A DNA stretch of 64,000 nt, from assembly GCA_947034885.2 (NCBI GenBank), contig OX344750.2, positions 18,036,053 through 18,100,052 on the forward strand. Direction: 5' to 3'. Positions 1 through 12,019 of this stretch are shown here, one piece after another. Within the stretch, counting starts at the first letter, position 1. The number at the start of each line of letters is the position of its first letter. Both the position numbers and the translations under genes were made by a program. Source of the stretch: Thuidium tamariscinum (lineage: Eukaryota; Streptophyta; Bryopsida; Hypnales; Thuidiaceae). The notes beneath the pieces were generated by a model that saw only the letters and a program-made list of their open reading frames with translations, ran no database searches and was not told the DNA's origin.

Positions 1-107
1 TACAAATAGAAATACAACAGCACCAATGAAGGAGTAAGCTTTCTTGATATCTCAGCTTGTGCAATTCAGGTAGCCTTTGACCAGTGCAATTCTAATTAAT
101 AGATACT

Positions 108-580
108 ATGAGTCGGACTATCATAATTGTGGCAAAAGACACAGACCTTATTCAGGTCATTCAGAAACCAACCTGGAACAAAGACTCATCCCGTTGTGAT
201 GCATCCAGCAACGCGTCCAACACGCTCGCCGCCACCTACATCACAGCAACGCCGTACCACACTGGTGTCCTAAATCAATCCAGAAACTCAATGACAAACT
301 CAAAATGGAAACCAAGAACAAAAGCCCTAATTCAGAGACACAAACTCACATCAGGAGTACCGAGAAAGACGAGCTTCTGCTTGCCAAAGCTAGAACCCGA
401 ACTAGCGCTGCTACATTGCACGCCCAAGCGCCGCACCAAAACGGAACAACCGAGACGAGGGAGAAAGTGTTGCGACGAAGAGCAGAATTGGTGACGCAGG
501 AGAAGCGATTGCGGGAAACCCATCGCCATTGCGCGTAGACAATTGCAATTGGAAACTGAAAATCTGGACTGAAGTTCAGA
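108..580 (+). pseudogene. Degraded coiled-coil coding remnant (possibly gag-like)
   Basis: The stretch is less AT-rich than its surroundings. One frame, open from about 305 to 538, gives a charged Arg/Glu/Gln-rich segment containing RRRAELVTQEKRLRE, which reads as a coiled coil. A stop follows. A +1 shift at about 530 would continue the same heptad-like pattern (RRQLQLETENLD) before a new stop. A second overlapping frame (108-494) is also open but has no family signature. The charged coiled coil resembles parts of retrotransposon gag or filament-like proteins, but no diagnostic motif is visible. I infer a decayed coding fragment; function unknown. Confidence 0.25.
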
Positions 581-810
581 TTCTCATTGCGAGCTGCCTA
601 TACTCATTCCTCGGCCATCGCTAGAAAATTCGAGCCCACCGGTTGCGACCAAGCCATCAATTCAATGTCTTTCTCGACAAATGCAAAGATGGATTTGATC
701 AAGGCACTCCGTGTGCTAGAAAGAAAAATCTTCTTTCCGCCTTGCTACGGAATGATTCTTCAGTCGCGATTTCAAAAACGGAAGGTGGACGCACCCCAAA
801 ATGCCATTTT

Positions 811-818
811 CTTGCCTC
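811..818. repeat. Left target-site duplication of hAT element (CTTGCCTC)
   Basis: The 8-bp sequence CTTGCCTC directly precedes the element and is repeated exactly at 1673-1680 after its right end. An 8-bp duplication is the hallmark of hAT transposition. Confidence 0.9.
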
Positions 819-1047
819 CAGGGCATAAATTTGACACCCTAGCCAAATTTCTAGGGGACACCCTGGTCAAAATTTTGGGTGTCAAAAGGACACCCTTGTC
901 CAATTTTTGGGTGTCCCTAATTTTCCATACATTTTTTTTGGTTAGTTAGAATATTCTCAATTTTGAAAAATTTGTAATATCAATATAAATTTTTTGTTAC
1001 AAATGAAAAGAGTCACTATATACCATAGCGTACAAAAGAAAACAAAC

Positions 1048-1290
1048 CTACAAGCGGCGACCTTTCATGGCACACCATTTCACCCAAACTTGTTCAAAGT
1101 CAATGGCTTCTATAGGAATTTTTGCCATTGCAACTCTCATTTCTGCTTCCAAAGTCTCCAATACTAAACTAGAACGTAAATTAGACTTAATATGATTTTG
1201 AGTAGAAAATCCCCTCTCACAAGAAGCTGAGCTAGCAGGAATTACAAGAATACTTTGCCACAGCTTGGACATGTGAGGATATCTTCCAAT
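1048..1290 (-). pseudogene. hAT transposase C-terminal dimerisation domain (fragment)
   Basis: The minus-strand frame, open from 1365 down to the stop at 1048, contains SILVIPASSASCERGFSTQN followed by KSNLRSSL. This is the conserved hAT C-terminal dimerisation motif (small residues, then S-x-ER-x-FS, then N/K-x-R-x-x-L). The usual N-terminal BED zinc finger and the DDE catalytic residues are absent; upstream sequence (about 1330-1500) is unrelated and GC-rich. Only the final ~75 residues look family-derived, so this is a remnant that cannot encode an active transposase. It lies inside the terminal repeats of the surrounding hAT element, which confirms the origin. Confidence 0.8.
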
Positions 1291-1325
1291 ATAGTCCAAA
1301 TTGGAAGAGTACACCATCCAAGCTT

Positions 1326-1500
1326 GGTGCCTTAGGGCTGGCGGGAGCCCGGGAATGCCGGCCAAGCCCTTGGCGGGACCGAGGCGCCCAACCCAAGCCC
1401 CGCCCTAACCGCCCTCGCCCCCGCCCCCGCCTCTGTCCAGCCTACGGCTTAGAGTCCAGGGGCCAAGGCAGGGAGGTGGTTAGGTGGGGACTTGGGGTCT
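1326..1500. other. GC-rich, C/G-run-rich block inside the hAT element
   Basis: About 150 bp of CGCC/GCCC-rich sequence sits between the transposase fragment and the left-reading subterminal repeats. Its composition is unlike the AT-rich surroundings and unlike the rest of the element. It may be captured or slippage-generated sequence; no coding match was recognised. Confidence 0.5.
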
Positions 1501-1984
1501 TGGGAACTTGGGGTCATAGGGGTACGGGGGACACCCTACAAAATTTTGGGTGTCAAAGGATACCCTTGTGAAATTTTTGGGTGTCCTCGGGGACACCCTG
1601 TTTGAGATTTGGGTGTCTCGGGACACCTTTGGAGACAAAATACACCCCCCAAGGTGTCAAATTTATGCCCTACTTGCCTCTAAATTTCAAGGTGGTGGTC
1701 CGAATGATCATAACATTCAGTAGCCAGTGCTGGCTCTGCCTTCCCTTGTTCTGGAGTTTCATCGATGGAAATCATCCCTCTTTTGAATTCGGGTGTGTGA
1801 GAATGAAGGTGGAGGGCACTGACGAGGTGCCCGCCTGAAAAAACTGTGATCCGCCTGTCAAGAAGCCATGATGAGTGATAGGTTGGGTTTTTGATTTGTT
1901 TTTTTTGTTTTTTTGTTTTTTTTTGGCACACATGAAACTGGAATTTGGATTCGTGATGGTTTCCGAAAGTTATTGGCAGAGGGA

Positions 1985-2400
1985 TTTTAAGAAATGGAAA
2001 AATTGATTACGACGGTGGAATCACCCAAATAAGAAATTCAGCATAGTTGGAGGCAGCTTTTTCTAAAAATAATATTTTCCTAGTTTTAGCGAGCAAAAAT
2101 CGGGAATATTTTTTTTTTAAAGGATTTTTCAGATGTTGCATGTAATTTCTATGATTTTCCAAAGTATTGGCTTCCTAGACCACTGAAATTGTTCAATAGA
2201 TGCCCCCAAATCTGAACATAGCTAAAATCAGCGGTGAGTCAATCAGAGTTTGGTGAGTGTCCTTAATATGCATTAGCAAATTGAAGTCAAGCATTTGGCA
2301 AATACATTAACTGTAGTCTAGGGATGGTTTTGGATGACTCTAGGGTCTAATGCAAGGTACAAGTGTGGTATCAGGTGTTTTTCCCTTATGTATAATTATG
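1985..2400 (+). repeat. Dispersed repeat, copy 1 (second copy at 49425-50005)
   Basis: The segment is colinear with 49425-49536 plus 49812-50005, for example TCAAGCATTTGGCAAA and GGTTTTGGATGA in both. This copy lacks the mariner-like MITE found in the second copy. Where the second copy has the MITE, this one reads GTTCAATAGATGCCCCC, with a single TA. It therefore acts as the empty site for that insertion. Confidence 0.7.
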
Positions 2401-2734
2401 TTGAATTGCACCTCATTTTGGAGTCGATTGAATTGTCAAAATTTGTGGAAAAGAATAGTGCAAAGTAGGATGCAATTCCATTTTGTTTCATTTGTGTTAA
2501 AAAAAAAGGGGGGGGGGATTTCATAACTTTTGCATAAATAAACTCTTAATAGACCTACACTACTAGGTAATTTGCCATGTGTGGTCTTTGTGTGGATTAA
2601 GAACCTCAATTTTGTTCATTTTAGGACACTTGTTCTAGTCTTGTTGACCAAGACCCAACTTTTCAACATTGTGATTATATGTCATAATGTGAAAACAAAG
2701 TCTTGTCACTAAAAATAACATCCCTTATCATGAG

Positions 2735-2952
2735 GGTTGCTACTATGTGAGTCTAAGAGTGTGAACCTAGAAGACTATATAACTATGATATAGTAGAAAC
2801 TTTCTATAATTGTAGTGCAATTATGCTATAAATGTCTATATTATAGGTGTTTAAGTTATAATCACTTTCAATGGTTGCTGTATATCTATTTATATACATA
2901 CTTAAGGCTCCCATACTTGCATCTTCATGTTCACATTTTAGCATCGTTGCCC
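2735..2952. mobile_element. MITE of the GGTTGCTA(C/G)TATGTGA family, copy 1
   Basis: It starts GGTTGCTACTATGTGAG and ends with a degraded reverse complement. The interior is AT-rich with repeated CTATATTATAGGTGTTT-type palindromes. Related copies lie at 38649-38867 and 58425-58663. No clear target duplication is visible here, so this looks like an older copy. Confidence 0.6.
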
Positions 2953-3017
2953 ATATTACTTTAACGGCTCAATATGATTTTCTTATAAGATGAAGGCACC
3001 CGTAATTGATCATGTAA

Positions 3018-3928
3018 CCCTTGAAGGCCCAAGGCCATTTTCCTGTCAAAAACCACTTGAAATTGCCATTTTTGCCCCATTCATCCAAAAGAACAGAAAA
3101 AAGTGTTTTCCTAAAATCTAACCATAGAATCTTGTACTTTATTTCTTTGAGATCATGTGGTAAGAATTTCATGAAGTTTTACCATATAGATTAGAAGATA
3201 TGAGAATTCAAATTTGGAAAAAGAGTTTTTTTGAACACCATCCTACAATTTCATATGACTTTGATTGCCGTTTGTTTAAATTTTTTGCATTGTACACTTT
3301 GAATTTTAAGAAAATTGTGCTGAATATTTGAATTGAAAGTCTATGAATTTATTTATTTTTAAATGCTTCATTTTCATTCTTTAAGAAATTATTAAGTAGA
3401 AGTAGGTTTTAGACTGAAAGAAAAATTAAATCATTAATAGCTCTAAGATGGGATCAAAACACAGTGATCCCAACGGTGAGATTGTTCTAGCCAGAAAATT
3501 TAACCTTATCAACTCTAAAGCAATTTTTTTTAAATTGTGAAAATTGCATTCAGAAATGAATCCTACAAGTTATTTTTTCAAAAACAACCCAAAAATTAGA
3601 TTGTTCAGAATTTTCACATAACTAATCCACATAGAATGAATCAAATCTTCACATATACACAAAAATATAATATATAAGATTTAAATTTTTTAAATTTAAT
3701 TTCAAGTTTTTGTAGATTTATTTTTCTTCCTGCCAAGTTAAAATTCTAGCTTTCTATGGTATAACTTGTGCTCCTAGGCACCGATTGGAATAGAAATTAT
3801 ATTCCTACAAAGCTAATTAGTTTTCCTATCTTACGAGAAACTTTCAAAAAGATTCATGAAAAACTGAGGTCTATGGAACCTGCCTGAACTCCGAATTGTT
3901 CCCTAAGGGGACAATGGGCTCTTAGGGG
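3018..3928 (-). mobile_element. Degraded long TTAA-flanked element (about 911 bp)
   Basis: It is colinear, in inverse orientation, with the better-preserved element at 53081-54004. The left end here (CCCTTGAAGGCCCAAGGCCA) corresponds to that element's right end. The right end here (CTCTTAGGGG) corresponds to its start (CCCCTAAAGG). Flanks are GTAA and TTCA, i.e. mutated TTAA. Frames within it are not coding: they repeat in degraded form in other copies. Confidence 0.6.
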
Positions 3929-6430
3929 TTCATCTTTGATAGCATAGAGAAGTATAAGGAGAACAATCCCAAAATAGTCTCTTCTTGCCCACAAATTTCA
4001 TCTAATGTATATAATTATATAGAGTTATATCAACTCAAAACATTTGAACTACTCAATTCTACATAATAAGATGAAAGCTATGAAGAATTTTATTCTCTAG
4101 GCCCCCCCACATCAGAATTGTTTATTGAATTCAATTTTGAAATTTTGAAATAAAAGAATTTATGAAAATCTTCTAATCTCTTAGAACATTTTCACCACAA
4201 GAATTAATGATTTTCAATTTCTTGTCAAAAATATGACTGGTATCCATGTAGTTTTTACTAGTCATCACGTATCACCTTCCACTTCAAAATTTTTTTGAAG
4301 ATGAATATGAACATTTTTTGGGTTAAATTTTTTTCATCTATTATGAAGTGACTTTAAAACATATAAATTAAAATTGCACAAAGTGTGGATACAAATTTCT
4401 CTTGAAGTGTTCAAAGAAATGACAAATTTCTTACAAATGACTTTAAAAAAAAAATTGGGACTCATTGAACTCGCAACTAATGTAGTTTATAATTTGAAAA
4501 TGTAGAGGATATATATTTAAAGAAGTTTAACCAAGCATCTTGTAATGGAATTTGTAGAGAGTAAATGTAAATGAATATTTTAGCGTGACTATGTGTTTAT
4601 GTATTTTGAAGCAATTGTGAGCCTCAAAAAAATTTGAACTTAAAGAAACATAATTTAGTAAAATTACATAAATTCAACCTATAATGATGAACTGAAGAAA
4701 CAAAATTCAATTTTGGTATCAAATTTAATTGAAAAATAATGTTTTGTATAATAGTTGTTTAAATTGTTTGGATAAGATTTGTGGATCATATTTTACAAAT
4801 GTTCCTTGAAAATCATTATTATTCTTTATTGCATATTATAATACATCTCACAATGAAATCAAAACTATCTTTGGTCTTTGAAGAATTACATGTACTTTAA
4901 TAGTCATTTAAGATTTCAACTTCGGGGGAGAATGTGCATTTTGTTCTTGAGAAAGAACAACAATGACTATTTAGTTTGATGAATGTTTGTTATGTAGACT
5001 GTGGATGTATCTTTTCAAGAAATTTGATTCATATTCTACTTTGGGGAAAATCACAAAATGAGATTCTAGCCATATTGAATGCTAAATTAGGAAAAAAATC
5101 ACAATCCAATACACTTTGTGATATTGTTCATAATGGCAAAGGTGAAAATTTTAGGGTTGACAATTAAAATATGGCAATCACCATGATTTAATTACATTGA
5201 AAGATAGTGATGTATGTATAGTAAATTGGATGGAATATATGTATTAATGATGAATAGCAAGTGTGTCCATACTACCTATCAAGTCACAAATCAATGAGGT
5301 TCGTCATACAAAACAATTAGCATGTACCATCATTAGAAATTTTAGGATGTTGAACGATCAATTGTTACATGAAGTTATGACTTAAAACACTCCAAACAAA
5401 GCCTTCTATTGAATCATGGTTTTTTTTATTTTCAGTTTGTTTTTCATATTCTTTAGTATTACGAAAGTGTCATTTCAGCACGTGGAATTTTAATCATTGT
5501 AACTAATACATTGAAATCTTAAACATCAAAATAAGATTGAACGAAATGTGTGTCATTAAAACTTTAATGCGGCTCTAAATTTAATTTCCTATAACAAATA
5601 AGTAATTTTTACCAAGGTTTAAAACTCATGGTGCTTATTTTGTTTAAAATTAGTATGGTGGCATCAAAAGTGATATGAACTCTTATTTATTTTTGCCGAC
5701 TAAAAGACTTGTTATTGCTTCTAAGTTTACATAGTCAGTTGCTACAATGGGATAAACAAGTGACACAACAATTAAACAAGTGATGCACCTTCTAAAAAAT
5801 TGACTCCTATTTTGATGTAATGACACTAATGGAAACATAAGCCAAGTTGTCTACAAAAATGATTGTTAGAAGGCACACACTTGTAGGCAAACTCATCATG
5901 TAGGTCTCTATGTGCGTCCTTCCCTTCATGTAGGTGGCCCAAATTCGAACTAGTGGACATTGAGGATTTCATTTACAATTTCTTCAAGTAATCTAACTTG
6001 CAATCTCAATTGGGATGATATACTTAATTACATCCAAAAATATACACATAATGGATGCATCATTTACACGTCCAAATTTTTACACATTCATGCAAATGTA
6101 GTCATACCATTGAGCCAATACCATCTTCCTTTAATTCAAAATCATTTTACTTCAATTGTATGATTTCTGAAGGCATAACATAACCAATGTGGTCATGTGC
6201 CTTTTGTATTCTTCAAAGGTTCTCTATGCTGAAGAAAATTGTCTTTTTATACTCTTCAACCAATTACAATCCTTGAATGAACCCATAAATTTCCTTGACT
6301 ACGTTTTCATGAAGAAATACTCTGACATTGCCATTTCCAATACAAGTAACAAGTTCTAGAAAAAGAAACATCTAAGACACCTAAAATTACAGGGTCTTAT
6401 AGTATGCTCATTTGAAAAGATGTGAAAAGA
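3929..6430. other. AT-rich intergenic sequence, no gene seen
   Basis: Only short chance reading frames and A/T runs occur. No exon-like composition, recognisable element ends or RNA gene were found. Confidence 0.5.
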
Positions 6431-6434
6431 ATAT

Positions 6435-6890
6435 TCAAAATGCTAACTATGTGGATTGCAAGATATTAGTGTTTGAATTGATAGGGATCTTTGGGTTCTC
6501 GTGCAAAAATAAGGTAGCTACAATTCACAAGGTCACATTTTTATGAAAAAATTTGAATGTTTGTAGTACTTCTTTAGATTCATTCTATAGGACAAGTTGG
6601 CTACATGTTTATAAGAATTTCAAATCATTTGGAATCATAGAGCACATAGGAATAAAATATAGTAAGTAAAAAGAAGTACAGAATGATTCGAAATACTAAA
6701 TTGTTAAGAATTTAGTTATAGAATTTACAAGTGCCACTCTCCATCATTGTACTATTGTAATTAACAATGTTGTAATGTTGTCCACCTCCTATGATTTTAT
6801 ACTATTTTTAAAATGTTGAAAAATGAGTTCATTAAAGGACCTCAAAGTTTGTTTTAGAGTACAAAATCTATAACTTGAGTTTTAGTTTGC
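6435..6890 (-). repeat. Fragment of TTAA element, subfamily B
   Basis: Read on the minus strand, it matches the interior of the complete element at 40249-41054 (for example CACAAGGTCACATTT and the TAAAATAAACTTTGA-like stretch near TAGTTTGCGG). Neither terminus is preserved. Confidence 0.5.
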
Positions 6891-7690
6891 GGGCAGTTAT
6901 AGATCAGGGTTAATTGTAGGAGACACGATCAAATTTCTAACGGTTAGATATTCAATACCTAATCATGAATAGTACTTGTGGGTGGGGCTGTAGCAGTGAT
7001 TTTTTTTTCAATATAAGGAAATTTGGATTAGGGCTCCAGGTGAGTTGTAAGTGATTGAGGTTAGGCGCTCTAGAAAAAAAAATTGGTGCAAAATTTGGCT
7101 CCAAGTTAAGAATGAATGTGAGTAATATGGCACCAAAGCTAAACCTGAGGAAATATCTCTTGGCAATTTTGCAAAATAGGGTGACAAAGTTTGGAAGAGT
7201 GGTGCAAAATGAATTAGGAAGACTGCAACTTATAAGTAGAAAAATTCCATTTTTTGATTATATGGCAACATCAAAATGAAATTGCCACAACTCTAAAGTT
7301 TGAAATGATCTCTACAACAAAAATGCAACCTCAAATATTGCAATTGCTAGGAAAAGTCAAGCAAAATCCATTTCTAATTTCTTACCAATAGACAAAAAAA
7401 ACATGGTGATATGACACATGTGGCTACAATCTGTATTAATCTTACCAACATTGATGTAATTTAGGCTATGCCAAATGAAAAGTTGTTGAATCAACCACTC
7501 TACAGGTGGCAACAAGGTTGCATACTTTAAGAGTCATTATGGAGGGAGTGGCCTCAAGGGTGTGATCAAAAATCTGAATCTGGCTTTTTAAACTTTTTTA
7601 TCACCAAATTTTTCTAAAGGCTTGGTGCAAGAGATAAATTTTTGGTGCTTTTAGGCTGTTTATCGCCTAAAAAAACACCCTGGGCTGTAG
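6891..7690. other. Intergenic sequence, no gene seen
   Basis: A frame at 7055-7279 is open for 74 residues but shows no motif, and its composition matches the spacer. Nothing else is supported. Confidence 0.4.
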
Positions 7691-7739
7691 GTGGACCAAG
7701 ACAGGGAACGAGAGAAAGAGAAGGTGATTCGGATGAAGG

Positions 7740-8383
7740 ATGAGGAGCTGGGATCCGGATCCGGAGAGCGCCGACGAATCAAGCGAGGAAACGACCACTT
7801 GCCAAGAAACGATGGTCCGTTCAATTTTGGTCCTGCTGCTACTACTCTATTGCCCGGCCCTACACTTCCATACGAGGGCCGAGATCGGGAAAGGAAAAAT
7901 GGTCCCATCCAATGTTTTGCTCCATTTTGATATTTGCAAAGAAAAAGGGTGTATATAGGGATATTAGATTGGGGACTTTCTAGCCAAGTTGTAGAGAAGG
8001 AGCCATCAAGGTATGGCTTTCCTAGCATGGAGATCCTGGTGAAGGAGAAGAAAATGTGCAAGTTTGCAGCCCTTGAGTTGTTTTATGTATACGGAGAGCA
8101 GGGTTCAACAAATTCAATTGAGGCCATGCGGAAAACGCATTTGTACTCCATGGCTGCTGATGCATGTGCGGCGGGATGGATAGCTACACAAATTTGGAAA
8201 GAAGAGTGGGACCCCAAATACTTTACAATGAAGAATCCAGAGCAATATCAGAACATCAAGATCAAATTGGGAAGCCTCGTAAAAGAGGATGTGAGTGAAA
8301 GGGCATTAGTGCCAGATGTTCTAGACACATTGAAGAAGGCCCCCCATTGTTGGACTATGCCAAATTGTTGTTATCGTACATAG
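7740..8383 (+). pseudogene. Protein-kinase-like C-lobe fragment, frameshifted
   Basis: Two overlapping frames together read like the C-terminal half of a Ser/Thr protein kinase. The first (7740-7958) contains VPSNVLLHFD, resembling the catalytic loop KPSNVLLHFD, but the HRD triad is lost. The second (7934-8383) continues with GILDWGLS (a DWG form of the Mg-binding DFG motif). It then reads ALELFYVYGE, where APE would be expected, followed by YSMAADACAAGWIATQIWKEEW, the helix-F region. A frameshift at about 7945-7955 separates them and there is no N-lobe. Moderately GC-rich against an AT-rich background. I infer a decayed or transposon-captured kinase fragment; the exact family is not recognised. 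Confidence 0.45.
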
Positions 8384-8690
8384 TATTTAGTTTTTTGACT
8401 TTTTTTAGTTTAGCATATAGTTCAGGCATAGAAGGTAAATCATCTTCATAGAGGACCATGTGTACGTACTTGGCAATTGCCAAACACCTCAAATATATAT
8501 AAAATTGGATGTATTCTATACTCAAAATCTTGTAATATATGAATATGCCATGTCATTGTTCTTTCTCATTGCATTTTTATGAGTTCTATGAATTGATGAT
8601 AAAACTTCCATAAAAACAATGAATGCAATAGCTTGGTATAAAAATACATACACTTTATTTTTTCACTATGTCTATGTTTTAGAAGTTAAT
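8384..8690. other. AT-rich spacer, nothing recognised
   Basis: The segment lies between the kinase-like fragment and the tandem-repeat array. No gene or element ends were seen. Confidence 0.4.
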
Positions 8691-9570
8691 GAAGCCCTCC
8701 AAAAAAGAAAATAAATGATCCAACAAAAAAAAGAATGACATTGAAGTAAATTGGAATAATTTTAGTAATGAAAAAATAAATAAAAGTTTCAAAAAAAGAA
8801 AAAAAAAAAGGGAATGATGGAACAAGAAAATTAAAAAATAAGAATAATGGCTTTGAGTTGAGATGGAAGAACTTTAGTAAATTAGAAAAAATAAAATAGG
8901 GAAGGGAAAGATTGAACAAATAAAGCAAAACTATGAGTTCGAATAAAATAATGAACCAAAAAAAATAGAAAATGGAATGTTTGAACAGAAAAGAAAAGAA
9001 TAACTATGAGTTGGGATGGGAGAATTTTAGGAATGAAGCAAAAAAAAAAGAGAGAATGATCCAAACCAAAAAGAATGGCATAGAGTTGGGATGGGAAGAG
9101 CTTTGTTCATTAATGGAAAAAAATAGGAAAGGAAATGATAGAACAAATACAAAATGGCTTGGGGTTGGGATGGAACAATTTTGTGAGAGACATAAGCCCA
9201 CAAAAAATAGTGTGTCAAAGTGATTTCAACTAACACCCCCAAAAAATTACCATTCAGTTCAAATAGAATTGGAATACCACAAAAAATAAATGGAATTCAC
9301 TTGGGATGAAAGAGTTTCGCTAATGAAGCAAAAAATGAAATGAATGGGAATGATCAACGAAAAATAAATGGCCTCGGGTTGGGATGGAACAATTTTGCTA
9401 ATCACGGAAAATAAAATAGGAAAAAAAAGTCATTCCACCCTACACAAGTGGCACTGAATTCAAATAAAAGATTTTTGGTAATTATGCCAAAAAAATAGGA
9501 AAGAGAATGATTCTGCCAAAAAAATAATGGTAGTCACTTGGAATGGAAGTGTGCTTTAAAAATCAATGTC
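8690..9570. repeat. Degenerate tandem repeat array A (purine-rich, unit about 70-100 bp)
   Basis: A motif of the form GAATGATN(N)AACAA...GAGTTGGGATGGAA...TTTAGTAATGAAGC recurs; unit starts are near 8813, 8904, 8972, 9053 and 9130, with later ones more diverged. The strand is strongly A/G-biased, so several long frames are open on both strands; these are by-products of the repeat, not genes. Confidence 0.7.
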
Positions 9571-9658
9571 CAAAAGGGGAGATGGAGTGACCAAGGCTTT
9601 TGAAAAGCATACCAATTTATTTTAGGATGGCCAATTATTTTTAAGGAGTTATATAATC

Positions 9659-9955
9659 TAACATGAAAAGAAATATGAATGGTGGAGTGCTTTCGAATAT
9701 GGAAATGGTTTGGGTGTCAGTGTGATTTAATGTAACACCCAAAAAATTTATGGAATGGTTGAACTCGTGATTTGGACATGGAAGTGGTTTGGGTATTACA
9801 CTGATGTAATTTAACACCCCAGAAAAATATGGAATGGTGGATTGATATGGATATGGAAATTATCTGAGTGTTAGAGTGATATGATCTAACATTAAATAAA
9901 AATATGGAGTGTTGGAGTGACTTGGAATATGGAATATGGAATATGAAATGGAAAT
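9659..9955. repeat. Degenerate tandem repeat array B (four units of 74-79 bp)
   Basis: Units start with TAAC(A) at 9659, 9733, 9812 and 9887. Each contains AATGGTGGAGTG-like and GATATGGAAATGG-like segments, followed by GGTGT(T/C)AGTGTGAT. One junction of array A (about 9225) contains a similar TAACACCCCCAAAAAA string, so the two arrays may share an origin. Confidence 0.7.
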
Positions 9956-9984
9956 ATGTAAAAGCATATTAATTTAGTATATTT

Positions 9985-11990
9985 AAATCCCGTCCGCGCC
10001 CTGACGATCACGTCCACGCCCTAACCATGGCATCTACGCCTTGCATGTTCCAAAATCCACGTGGCATCCACGTGGCCTATTTTTCCGTTTTCATAAAGTC
10101 AACTTTGTGTTGACTGTATTGGACAGGCGAGACCTCTAACGGACGTGCAAACTGGACGTCCGTCCACTATAACAACCATGATAAAGAAGTTCAAGAACCC
10201 AAAAAAATAGACATCCAAAGAACCCTACATCTTGAAAAGCAGAAAACCTCTATTTTATTAAAAGAATGTAAGGAAAATGTAAAAAGAAAATAAGAAAAAA
10301 ATTCTACATGAAGATAGAAATCAACTAATTAACATTTTGATCTAACTAAACTCATTTCTTACAAAAATAATCCCTATCAACCAAATGTTTTTTTCCAAAA
10401 TCTTAATAATTCCAATTAATAGCACACTAAGAAAGAAGTGAAGGAACCGTCTTCCAACTCAAAAGGCCCTATGATGTTAGAAAGCAATGATCAACCAAAA
10501 GAAAATTTAGTTTGAGAAAGATCATTAGATTTAAAAATAATCTTTGTTAACAATTTTTGTTTTCTAAAATCTAAACAAGTCCAATAACAATACATCAAGA
10601 AAAAATTATTGGTACCTTTCCATTGGCCTTGAGAGGACCCATGTTGCTATAGGATTGTAATCAATCAATATTCTATACAAACTTATTTCCATCTCCATTC
10701 ATCTTTCTTATCAATGGACTTCTTTATTTTCATAATGTACACTTCTAACATTCTTGACAATATTAAAAGTTAAAATTTTCATCAAAATTCTACATAACCA
10801 CAATAGTAGGTCCAATGTAATAGGTCTATAATAATAGAAGTAAAATTATACTAAAGATTAAAAATTGATAAACTATTTGTACTTTCAATTGATCAACTTA
10901 TTCTACGATAGCTTTTTAGATAGTGATATAAATTTCAAAATAAGTATTAGCATCAATTTATCAAACCTTTAAATCAAAAATCCACGGTCGTGGGTCCCGT
11001 GGTAATAGGTCATATTTTTTCTAATATAATAAATTATGTTGAAAAATAATCAATCTTTTTATTATTTTAACCAAAAGAATTTTTAAAATTACATCATGTT
11101 TTAAAAATCTAGGCTTTAGGCTCACAAAATTCGTGCTCACTGCTTATAGGCTCGTGCTCGCACGCTCACAGTTTAGCACCGCTATTACATGTAGTAAGCT
11201 TTTTTATTTTGGTAGGGGTTTCAATGACCATGAATAATTAAATGATTCCTATTGTTAAATCTTTTATGGTATTTTATCCTCCCTTACAATTACTTCATAT
11301 TCTAAAGGTAGAATAGTTTTCAAGTCCTTAACTTTACTACAAAGATGAAAAGTAATGCAAAAAAAAGCCAAACCAAAAGATTAGAGATTAGACAAAAGCA
11401 CAAAATATACACTACAAACATAACATTAATTGAACCCCTAACTGCACAAAGAACTAAAATCTAGTGTTTACAAAACGTGGAAGTTGAATAAATTCTAACC
11501 AAGTTTGTCTAGGTAGCTGTTAAGCACAAGTAAAAGTATCATTTACCCTCAACCATACCACAATAAAGGCAAGACTGCTAGAGTTTTTAGACAACTTGCA
11601 AATGAATTTTGCAAAGCTTCTTGAAGATTCCAACCAAGGGGCACATGTAGAAAGAGCAACAAATCCATGAACATATAAGCTACTAACTAATGAGCACACA
11701 CAACTTACAACAAGACATGAACATTGTTGTGAGCCTACCAACCAAACAATTAACCCTTGCATCCACAATATGAACAAGTGACGACCACAACCTGGACACA
11801 AAAACACCTCACCAATTGCAACCCAATTCCCTTCACCTCCTTGATTACTCTACCTATCTGCACTTATCACAAAATTGGACTCTACACCTTAGTCCATTAC
11901 AAAACTGGTTTGCAACCCTAATTACAAAATTTGGTTACAAAATTGGTTTAAGGTCTCATGTCCACAGCACCTAGACAGAGTCCTGAAGCC
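9985..11990. other. Intergenic sequence with a small GC-richer patch
   Basis: A short C-rich patch (9988-10160) contains repeated (A/C)CGCCCT motifs (CCGCGCCCTGACGATCACG, CCACGCCCTAACC). The rest is AT-rich. The frame at 11520-11807 (minus) is open for 95 residues but has no recognisable motif. No gene is supported. Confidence 0.4.
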
Positions 11991-12019
11991 AATGGCAGAA
12001 ACAATGCAGTCATAGATTC

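Larger units (their letters stand above)
819..1672 (-). mobile_element. Internally deleted hAT-superfamily DNA transposon, 854 bp
   Basis: The terminal inverted repeats match over 19 bp: left CAGGGCATAAATTTGACACC, right end (reverse complement) TAGGGCATAAATTTGACACC. Exact 8-bp duplications (CTTGCCTC) lie at 811-818 and 1673-1680. Several copies of a GGACACCC / GGGTGTC motif lie just inside both ends (about 836-920 and 1525-1660), as is common for subterminal transposase-binding repeats. The interior keeps only the C-terminal end of a transposase on the minus strand. At 854 bp it is far shorter than an autonomous hAT (usually 2.5-5 kb), so it is non-autonomous. The perfect duplication and well-matched ends suggest a fairly recent insertion. 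Confidence 0.9.

Noticed and set aside
2969-3172. 67-codon minus-strand frame
   Set aside because: It belongs to a degraded TTAA element; the same stretch in other copies (about 53870, 57950) is not conserved as a frame.
8686-9242. Several 60-83 codon frames on both strands
   Set aside because: They arise from the A/G-biased tandem array; their translations are repetitive Lys/Glu or Phe/Leu/Ser and shift with the repeat unit.
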